This document shows positions 54,847 through 64,000 of a stretch of 64,000 nucleotides of DNA, one piece after another. The position numbers and the translations under genes are program-made. This DNA comes from Laccaria trichodermophora. Taxonomy: Eukaryota; Basidiomycota; Agaricomycetes; Agaricales; Hydnangiaceae. The stretch lies in contig JACTVC010000009.1 in assembly GCA_018417955.1 (NCBI GenBank), forward strand, positions 124,001-188,000. The letters run 5' to 3'. The notes beneath the pieces are model-generated. The model was not told the DNA's origin. It searched no databases and saw only the letters and a program-made list of their open reading frames with translations. Position 1 is the stretch's first letter. Each line of letters starts with the position of its first letter.

Positions 54847-56937
54847 GCTTGAACTTGGTGTTGGTGAGATAGATCAAGGTAGAAGATAAGCAGGGTCCGA
54901 AGAAGCGCTGTTCGAGTTGTAGAATCGCTGCCGGTTATCGAAAAGCAAGTCCTGGCATCTTCTGAGAAGTTGACGAGGGGTTTTATAGCTCGATAGTGTC
55001 GGGGTTCAAACGCGATAATAGGAATACCCAATGCGGGGAAGCAGGATAGACTTAGCGAGGGAATGACATCTTCAACGTCTAATGACGCTCGGGCTCGCCA
55101 GGCCCGCTTCAAGGTTGAACATACGTGTGAAGTTCGGTATCGAACGTTCACCCAACCCGTTTATGGAGAAAGTATTCTCAGGTGTCGGAGGAGAACATCA
55201 GATCGCCTTGTAGAAGGGCTTTTGAAGCGCTCGCTGAATCAGTCCAATGGACACTAGATCTTGCAACTTGGGTCGAGGGGAGAGGTATCAGTAAAGTGCG
55301 TGGGAATAACGTCCTTACTTTCTCGAGTTCCATCTCGTCATCTTCAAAGTCCTACAACTTACAAGGCTCATGCTCATCTGACCTCGCATTCTTGACTTGG
55401 TCTTGGACTGCGCTCTATTGGTTGCTAGTCTACCCCCCCTAACTGGAACGCTTTACTACCAGTTCTGACTGTGGCCTGTGTCAAGCTATAAATGTTAATG
55501 ATGTGCAATCTTCTGCAGAACTTTCTCCTCAATCGTCAAATGATAGGCGGATTGGTTTGTTGACCACCCACCCCTTGGATGTCAGACTGCAGCTACTGTT
55601 GATCGGGTTCTCCCATGCTAGGGGCGAGTTTTTGTTGTTCAGGCCTCTTCAAATAAACGAGGTTTATTAAACACACTTGGATGACGTCGGATCCCTCTCA
55701 AAGTGCCGACGGCAGAAGGAGTAAAACGGTCGATAACCCCGTTTCATCACTTGCAGTTGCTTACCTGAATGTCTCCGTCAAGTTCGCTGCATACCGTTAT
55801 CACATCTTGGGCGGCTCGATAATGCATATCTGTCTAGGCCAAGCGCATAGGTCGACACTCTATCTGGGATATGAGGGATTAAGACTTCCTACTTCCTTCC
55901 GTAGTTGACCCTCCGTCAATTGCGGGATTGTGGTTATTAAACGGATGGATATCATCCCCTCAACTTGCTCCCGATAGACTGGACGACATTGAGCGATATT
56001 GAGTACACGTCTCTGCCTCCTTTCTCTTCATCGCTTCTGTCGCGTCGTCTTCAGCCCGAGCCTGGCGAAAGCCGAAGGTGGCGTCACCGAGCCTTGCCGT
56101 TGTTTTCCTCTCCCTCACCTCGGAAACGTTTCTCCCAATCTAAAAGATTTTTTTTATTCTCCATCGTTGACGGAGTATTTTAATCAAGGGTCATCTCATG
56201 CGTTATCATTGCCATTCACGTTCTGACACCGCGGTGTCACCTCTCGGGGATTAGGAGCTTCACCGTCGAAATAACAGGCGTCTCAGGCTTGTACAACCTT
56301 CTATTTTCTATCCTGAACACAAAGGCCAACGTTTGATTTTAGTGTCAAAGTTGCCTACGGCAGTCAGTACCCTGTGCCGCGGTTAACGTGCACTCGCCGG
56401 CGGAACCCAGATCATTGCGCAGGGTTAAGTCTTAATGATGGTCAGTGAATAGACTTGTACTCTTTTGTCATTGAGTTCTTGTGCTATTGGCAGACGTCAT
56501 TACGATGCTGAAGGTCTGGTTTGTGGTACCTTAGGCCGTTTATGTCTCTTGATGGACACGCTGGATAGCGGTCCTGTCATACGAAGGTTATACTTCGGAT
56601 GTGGTAGACCAGAAAAGCAATCCAATGAATGATATTTGCAGACCATCGTCAACAACGGAGAAGTCTATAAAGATCGAAGTGGGACCGCGCACTGGAAATT
56701 ACATCTAATCTAGCGAGATGTCTAAATCTGTTTGATAATATTTGACCCCATGAACTTCTCAGCATCGATGCATCGTGGCAACCATTTTGTGTTTTCTGGT
56801 CATCTGGACCCTGATGAGAATGTGTAGCATTTGTTGATTTGCAAGACTATTCCAGATGATAACAAGTATTAGAGTGCTTACACATACATACATCTGCCTG
56901 CGGCAGCCCAGATAAGATCTGCTGATAAAGATGTGTT
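54847..56937. other. long gene-poor interval (2.1 kb)
   Basis: Upstream of the zinc-cluster gene and downstream of the carrier-like gene. Open frames are short and show no family features or exon chains (the longest plus-strand ones at 55182-55442 and 55681-55908). No repeats were recognised. Confidence 0.4.
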
Positions 56938-58166
56938 TTACGCGAACGCGCTGGCTAATCCTCCAAACAAAGTAAGCCACCAAGCCCGGTAGAGCGTCAT
57001 CACACCCTCTTCATCGATGATTCGTTTCGCGCAATCCACTAAACCAAGATAAGGATCTGCCTCGTGTCGTAGCCTATAATAGCATTAGCATTTTGAGGTG
57101 AGAGGTGAGATCAGTGTTTACTGACCCAATGACATCCTCGTCTGCACCAGAAAATTCAGCAGATTCATCGTTATCGCCTTCTACTTCCTGAGAAACGGAG
57201 TTGTATTCGGAAGACGCGTGGTTTCTCTGTATGGCAAGCCTCGTTGCAATTACCTCCAGCGGGCTGAGTGCCGCAGTGCTGAGAGCGACGATCACAAGGT
57301 AGATAACCATCTTCGGAATGGATATATCTGCCCATGTCAGATCTGGTTTGGAGAGGTTTGGGAGCATTAGACGGCGGAGCGGACCAAGTCCTAACACAAC
57401 GAGGGAAATGTGCAGCAACTCAGCGGCCATGAGACCCGGTGTCAGATAGAGTATCCATGGGCGGCGACGTTCGGTAGGTGTAAGAAGAATGCGCAAAGAA
57501 GGCATCAACCCGAAGTAAGACAGTTTGTGAGGTGTCGTAATGGAACTACGGCAGGCAGAATGAGCACTGGGTAACGAAGGCGCCAAATGACGCACCGGTA
57601 GGTTAAGATGGCAGTGGGTAAAGAAACCAAAAGCATCGTGATACTGTACAAGAGAGTTCCCTTTGTAGAATATGTTGAGATGAGCGTTTGTAATGGGAAA
57701 CTGATGTAATTACCAAGACGCCGGTTTCGGGTGCACGATATTTGCCATGTCGTGGTTTATCCGTGTCAACAGCCAGGAGAATGAAAACGGTAACAGCTAG
57801 GGTGCTGAGCGCAGTCGGCACTGTCGAATAGTTTAATCATCATCCACGATGTAGGAGTTGCTCTCAACGTACTCAGCCCCTTGTAAAGTCCTGACCAGCC
57901 CTAATTTTGGATATCTATTGAATACGCGTTAGAAGCTGGAACCGAAATTTACACACCTCTATTCTGTAAACCCTTCCGAACATTGCGATATATGATGTGA
58001 CCACGGGGCCCGTATGTGGTACTACCCCGCCCTCGGTGTCTAAATGAAGACTCTTTGGGTTGTAATTCGCCCGAAACCTCACCAGTACACCAGTAAAGGG
58101 TACGATGACCGTTAGGGTAAGGGCTAACGAGAATGAAAGGATTAGGAAGTCAAAAACGCCCAGCAT
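56938..58166 (-). CDS. divergent mitochondrial-carrier-like membrane protein
   Basis: Minus strand, ATG at 58164-58166 and TAA at 56938-56940, about five exons. Carrier-like features: FSLALTLTVIVPFTGVLVRF, GPVVTSYIAMFGRVYRIEGW, GLYKG, then SPLEVIATRLAIQRN, which fits the P-x-[DE]-x-x-[KR] pattern loosely, and the C-terminal repeat LGLVDCAKRIIDEEGVMTLY, RAWWLTLFGG. An acidic loop (EVEGDNDESAEFSGADED) lies between. The weak match of the first repeat suggests an outer-membrane or otherwise modified SLC25 relative rather than a classic transporter. Substrate unknown. Confidence 0.7.
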
Positions 58167-59824
58167 TATGGTGAAAAACGATGTGGACAATGAAGAGGCG
58201 CGGGTAGGGGCTGCGCAGTGAATCTGGTGACACCGTAACAGGTCCGTGCGCTCGTAGTCACGTGGTCGAATTTTTTGGTGACTCGTCACTCAGAGTCACT
58301 GCCTCGCTCTTGTCGTTTTACCATCACAATGCTGGATCATACTCAACAGTTGGTTGCAATCTGAAATGGTTGGGCTGGTTCAAGTAACGTCTTATCGATC
58401 TTATCGATTCTCTCAAACTGCCCTCATGTTCTAATTCTTATCTGAATTATAACCAGGTCTCACTGGGCCGTTGCCACCGCACCTCTTATCACAGAACTCA
58501 TGCTCCTTTTCGTTTCGGTGGAGATGTTCGACTAGGTGTCACGTCGGAGGCTCAAGGTCCTCCTATTTGGCATTTGGTTTTCTTGCACAAAGTGCAGCAT
58601 TTACTCACGCTGGCTCTGGCCTGAAACAGGGTTATCGTACGTTCGAACTTTTGAACGCACTGTTGCCGCTGGGTGGAGCTTGGAGTGTACAGTGCACTCT
58701 GCGTTCTTGGGCTCGGTCCAGCTGATTTACTCAGCCTAAGAAACACTCTGCGATATCTTCTGTGGTTACACTTCCAACACAAGTGCATGGCCAGCCGGTA
58801 AGTACTCCCCACTTTATTGCACATTTTCTGTCCACCAGTGTCACGCAAGTCGTTGACCACGACGGCGTGAGAGGCCCCACCTCTATCGTGCCCGGGTCTT
58901 TGAGCCTCAAACTGTTTATCTTTCTGATGCTTCGACAACGGCTGGCGTTGTTGTCGTGGTGCACTGTGGGCGTTTGTTCCCTTGTCTGATACTGGAATGT
59001 GACTGGTTTATTGAATTTTTGTTCTGTAATTGGAGTTTTGTTCACGTTGGTGTTGTCTCAATGCCAGAAAGATTGTCGACGTGAGCAGCACTTACTCTGT
59101 TGGTTTGGGCTAGTTGATATACTTTACGCTGATTCGCTGTGCTTCGCAGCGTCGACGTGCGTTCTTTTGACGGCGAATTCTCTGTTTTTTGTTGTAAGCA
59201 CTCCTGTCATAAAAGGACGCACAATCTGCGAACTCTCATTGATTTCATTTGCATTTCTTGACGCTGTTTTCAACACCTTGGACTTTTTGGATTCGCCCTT
59301 CCCAGTCCTTTACTAGGTCTTACTGCAGCTTTTGCTGGGTGCCTTCAAGCCTATCCTGCGCCGACGTGGGGGAGGGCACCTCTTTGCTCTCATGCTTCCT
59401 TGGCATGTCCCTTCCAACCCGGAAAATTATGTTATAATATGATACACGTTCTGGGATTGTAAAGTGGCATGGCCCGCTTTTCCACCTCGTTAACACTGCT
59501 TTACAGTGTATACGAAGCCCATCCGCTACGCCTTATCCATCAATCAACGGGTTCAACTGCTCCTTCAGCTCTGCTGCTTCCGTGTTATGGATGCGTTTTG
59601 TCGTACTCCCCTCTCCTCGTATTCTTCCCTCCTTTACCTTGTATATAGACCATTGGTGAATACAATAGAATTTTTTTGTGCCACACTGTTTTGACTCTCC
59701 GACGTAAGAAGTAATTGAGCTACACCCACACGTCGCCGTTGATTCCAAGTCACCCATACCCCACACGACGTCCACCCACTTGAAAGCGAACGCCTATATC
59801 GTGTATTCGTTTTCTATCTTTGAG
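58167..59824. other. gene-poor interval before FUN30
   Basis: About 1.65 kb with no convincing gene. Plus-strand open frames (58471-58725, 58999-59316) are Cys/Phe/Leu-rich and look like chance. The last part should contain the FUN30 promoter. Confidence 0.4.
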
Positions 59825-62800
59825 ATGCTTCCAGGTATGGAGGACCAGCAGGCCAAAGTCAGTAGCAGTGAAAAAAATCGGGCGCCCATTGACTAACCTT
59901 TTTCAAACCATTTCAGCGACAGGTTGCCCTTGACCAATTGAGATTCAGCAAGCACCGTCGCGCAAATAATCAGACAGCCTCCTCATCGTCGACCACGCTC
60001 TTGGATGCCTCAATTCAACCATCCTATCCCACGCCGCCCTCACAATCTCGAGATGCGACCATTTCTTCAAGATTCTTTCCCTCCACACCCTCCTCACAAG
60101 GTACCATTCTTGTGCCAAACTCAAGTCCGCTTCAACATGAAGAGCCACCTCGCCCCTACCGGCCATATGGCCACGTTCAGCATCATGACGTGGCAGCCAT
60201 CTCTACGCAACCGTTTCTGAACGGGTGGAGCCAGCCTCTCGCAGCGTTCACCTCCGATCCATTAAACGCGCCGACAGGATTTACATCAAGTAAAGGTACT
60301 CCTCACGCGTCTTTACGTCGGCAATGGAACGGGAACGACTCTTTTGGATCACATATGCGGGAAGAAGGTCCCCCTCGCAAGCGACCGAATCTTGGACCTT
60401 CCCAAGACGCGTTGAGTACCCCCGACTCCCCGCCTTCCCCTGAGGTTCGTCGCGCAGGACAGAAACGGCGTCCCATCAATTCTAGTATGGACATCGGTTC
60501 TTTCTCGTCCGACGACTCGTTGCCAGAACCCGGCGACATGCTCGCCACCTCTTCGAAATCGCGGATTGTCAGGGGTCGCCCCAGCCCCAGCCCTAAACCC
60601 CCAGTAGACCCCGAGGCTGAACGACGGTTCAACATGTTTAAACTTAGTATGCCAGGTTACCCTCCAGCTCGGGTTGAGGCTGCTTGGAGACAAGCAGGCG
60701 AGGACGTGATAAAGGCCGGGGCGTTGGTATCAGATCCTAACTGGCGACCTACGCCAGCCCCTTCACTCGTAACCGAAAAGGAAGTTGTGGGGAGGGTGAA
60801 GGAGCTAGATGAGGCGAACAAGGCACTGAGAGCGGCTGTGAAGGAGAAGGGCAAAAAGTCCATGATATATGCCAACCGCTCCACCCTCGAAACTCAGATT
60901 CAATCTTTGTCGACCCCGACAACTTCAAAGGCTGTCCTAGATCTCACCATGTCGCCAACCTCCCCTTTAACGCCTATTCCGGTGAGGGAACCAAGACGGA
61001 AACGCGTCAAGAAGCTAGTTATCGGTTCAGATACCGCTGACAGTAGTGAGGATGACGAAAGAGAGTCAAAAAGAGGACGTACAGATACCATCCCTTACGA
61101 AGAAATACGAGCGTTCGAGTATTTCAACACAGCTGAGAAAGCTGCTCTTCAAGAACTAACTGGTGGGTTATGTTTCCCTTTTCCAAATATCAATCTAAAT
61201 ACTTGCAAACAGGATGCACTCCTGATCAGGCAGAGGCTATCGTTGATCTGCGCCCCTTCGAGTCGGTTGACGATCTTAACACTAAGCTTGGGCAGGGGAA
61301 GAAGAAGGCTGGTCCAGGTGGTCTTAGTCCTAAATTATTCGAGGATTGCAAAACAATATTGAAAGGCTATGGGCAAGTCGATGCTGTTCTCGAGGATTGC
61401 GAACGGATAGGCGCTGGTCTTAGAGCTGCCATCGCCACATGGACGACATCAGGCAAAGGGAAAGACAAAGCAGACTCTTTCGAAAATGGGGAAACCGATG
61501 GGGCTTTGAGCCTCGTTTCCCTGGCAAAGTTGAAACAACAAACAACCAAAGATTATCTTACTTCACAACCATCTCTATTGCCTGATGATGTGCAGTTGAA
61601 GGAATACCAACTGCTAGGCGTGAATTGGCTCAATTTGCTTTACCGCCGTAAACTCAGCTGCATTCTGGCAGACGAGATGGGTATGAAAATTCGACGTTCA
61701 ATTTGAAGGCGAAGCTGACTGTTACGATCAGGTCTTGGAAAGACTATTCAAGTCATCAGTTTCCTTGCGTCCATGAAGGAACAAGGGAATAAAGGGCCTC
61801 ATCTCATAGTGGTGCCGTACGTGTATATATTTCTTAGGATTTCTTGGTCATGAACATTGCCATCTAGTTCCTCCACTTTAGAGAATTGGTGTCGAGAGTT
61901 TGCTCGATTTGCGCCATCAATATCTGTTCAAACCTACTATGCCGGGAAAGAAGAGCGATCCATGCTCCGCCAAACATTGACGGATACCCAGCGGTGTAAC
62001 AACAAGTCCGGAGTGGGCTGGGAAGTTCTCATTACAACCTACAACTTGGCCCAAGGGGACGATCGCGACCGGAAATTTTTCCGCAGGATAGATTGGAATG
62101 TTTGTCGCTTACATTCTCTTGGCTAGGAGGGAAACTAATTGGAAAATCAGTGCTGCATCTATGATGAAGGTCATGTTTTGAAAAACTTTCAGTCGCAACG
62201 ATATCAGTCATTGTTGAAGTTTGGATCCAACTGGAGACTTCTTCTCACGGGAACACCTTTGCAGAACAACCTGCAAGAACTTGTTGTACGTCATGCTTTT
62301 GCCTGTTATCTGAAGTGGTTTTTTGAACTCGAGTTCTGTTCATAGTCACTGATGAACTTCATCCTGCCTGATCAATTCGCTACTGCGTTGGGCGATCTCC
62401 GGGCCATTTTCAAGGTCAAAGGGGACTCGACGGTTTCTTTGCTTTCGCAAGAGCGAATCTCGCGGGCCAAGAAGATGATGACACCTTTTGTTCTCCGGCG
62501 GCGCAAGGATCAGGTGCTGAAAGATCTTCCTAACAAGACGGAAAGAATTGAATGGTGCGACATGACGGAACTCCAGAGATCCATCTACACAGACGCACTT
62601 CAACGGTCGCGAAAGACACTCCTCGACGCACCCACACCCGCGGACGCCGGTACGCCTGAAGATACGTCAGCCACGAACGGACTTAAGACTGTCAAGAAGA
62701 AACCCAAAGCAAGTGCACGGCCGAAAGATAAAGTCTATCTCGAGAACAGCTCGAACGTTCTGATGGACCTGCGCAAGGCAGCTTCGCACCCTATGTTGTT

Positions 62801-63784
62801 CCGTACGCGGTTTACCGATGATGTGTTGAGCGGTATAACTCGCCAGCTCCTCAAAGAGCCGGATTTCAAGAAGCGTGGGGCGTTGTTTGATTTGGTGAAG
62901 GAGGACATGTCCGTTATGACGGATGCTGAGCTTCAGATATTTTGCGCGTCGTACAAGGTGAGGAAGGCTTTTGTACTCGTTGCTCTTTGATTGACCTGTT
63001 GCACCAAGTCTACGCGAAAGTACCTACAGGACGAGAATTGTTATCTTGATGCGGGGAAGGTCCAAATACTCCTCAAGCTTCTCTCTACGTACGATAGGGA
63101 GGGTAGGAAGGTTTTGATATTCTCCCAGGTAATTTCTCACCAACCCATTGTTAATTACGGCTAGCTCACTTTTCCTTCAGTTCACTCAAATCCTGGACAT
63201 CCTTCAAGCAGTGTTGAACAACAACAAGATCAAGTACCTTATTCTCACGGGTAGTACGCCTGTTGATGTTCGACAAACGCTGGTGGATGAGTTTACGGAG
63301 GACGAGACTATTCCTGTCTTCTTACTGTCGACTAAAGCTGGGGGTAAGCTTCACTTTCTTATGGTGGTTTACAGTCTCTAATTTTCGTTTAGGAATGGGG
63401 ATAAATTTGACTGCTGCATCCGTTGTAGTCATGTAAGCTCAAGTCCAACTCGAAAATGAATCCTCACTAACTTTTTTTTTAAAACAAAGGTTCGATCAGG
63501 ATTTCAACCCCCACAACGACCGTCAAGCTCAAGACCGCGCATACCGGATAGGTCAAAAGCGGGACGTAGACGTTGTCAAGCTCATTTCACGAGGCACAAT
63601 TGAGGAGGACATGCTAAAGCTCGGCCAGACCAAGCTGGCGCTGGATGAAGCCGTTGCAGGGGATAACGATGACGATAGTGCCCCTGAGCAAGCGATGAAG
63701 ACTTCGTTGATGAATGTCCTGAGGCGGCAGTTTGAAAAGCAGCAGGAGGATGGTGGAAATGGAACATCGGTTGGAGGGACGTAG
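59825..63784 (+). CDS. FUN30: SNF2-family remodeller FUN30 / SMARCAD1
   Basis: ATP-dependent nucleosome remodeller acting in heterochromatin silencing and DNA-end resection (family role). Eleven exons: 59825-59857, 59917-61162, 61213-61680, 61732-61816, 61868-62099, 62151-62285, 62346-62957, 63009-63128, 63181-63343, 63393-63432, 63490-63784; 3429 nt, 1142 residues, in frame. The Ser/Pro-rich N-terminus has a CUE-like segment near residue 250 ([20 protein letters not shown]). The ATPase carries [12 protein letters not shown], the FUN30-typical DEGH box ([10 protein letters not shown]), [17 protein letters not shown] and, in lobe two, [47 protein letters not shown]. The DEGH variant is normal for this subfamily. 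Confidence 0.95.
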
Positions 63785-64000
63785 ATGCGATATACGAGTG
63801 GACGGAGCATACCTTTTTCCTCCTTGACACTTACCCTATACATATAACAACGATTAAATTTTCGAGCAGCATCAAGGAACTGGTATAGATAGAACGCAAC
63901 CCTCTCATTGAGAAAACACAGACAAGCCTCTAACAAGTCTATCAACGCTTGCCCGAAAATACTCATTATCAATGCCATGTTCCCTGTCATCCATTTTCAC
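63785..64000. other. FUN30 3' flank
   Basis: AT-rich 3' region; the minus-strand open frame across it is a shadow of FUN30. Confidence 0.5.

Noticed and set aside
58471..59437. Several plus-strand frames rich in Cys, Leu and Phe
   Set aside because: Short, with no plausible splice chain or family match; best seen as chance frames in a T-rich interval.

Overview
The window is nuclear DNA of a filamentous basidiomycete, most likely an agaricomycete mushroom. Genes are split by many 50-60 bp introns with GT(R)NGT donors. Conserved eukaryotic housekeeping genes sit close together on both strands, and the repeats are fungal: a chromodomain Ty3/gypsy element and hAT-like MITEs. The species cannot be named from the sequence. 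Exon models were read by eye from reading frame, splice sites and protein-family conservation. Models described as in frame had coding lengths that summed to a multiple of three.

Left block (1-19.2 kb): the 3' end of an unknown gene; SWR1 (H2A.Z-depositing SNF2 ATPase, 11 exons); a minus-strand homeobox gene with two homeodomain-like segments; the mitochondrial succinate/fumarate carrier SFC1; an FSH1-type serine hydrolase; the importin KAP104/transportin; and an L-type lectin of the secretory pathway.

Central block (19.8-40.0 kb): mobile DNA. Four elements are nested like Russian dolls. An outer hAT-like MITE (19806-38620) has a perfect 8-bp target duplication. A second hAT-like MITE (20014-38025) sits in it. 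A chromodomain Ty3/gypsy retrotransposon with 430-bp LTRs differing at one base (20431-37275) sits in that. A 4.8-kb foldback element made of inverted minisatellites (31328-36143) has split an extra third ORF of the retrotransposon. The gag-pol frame is one continuous frame broken only by TGA codons. Next to it lies a 1.2-kb inverted-repeat cassette carrying two convergent small ORFs (38802-39980).

Right block (40.5-64 kb): an unknown coiled-coil gene, SDHAF4 (succinate dehydrogenase assembly), a decayed SmD3 copy, a CLC chloride channel, a GLTSCR1-domain protein, CDC23/APC8, ALG14, U2AF35, a Zn2Cys6 transcription factor, a divergent mitochondrial-carrier-like protein, and FUN30/SMARCAD1. SNF2 remodellers therefore stand at both ends of the window. 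Several long intergenic stretches (11.9-13.7, 54.8-56.9, 58.2-59.8 kb) show no convincing gene.
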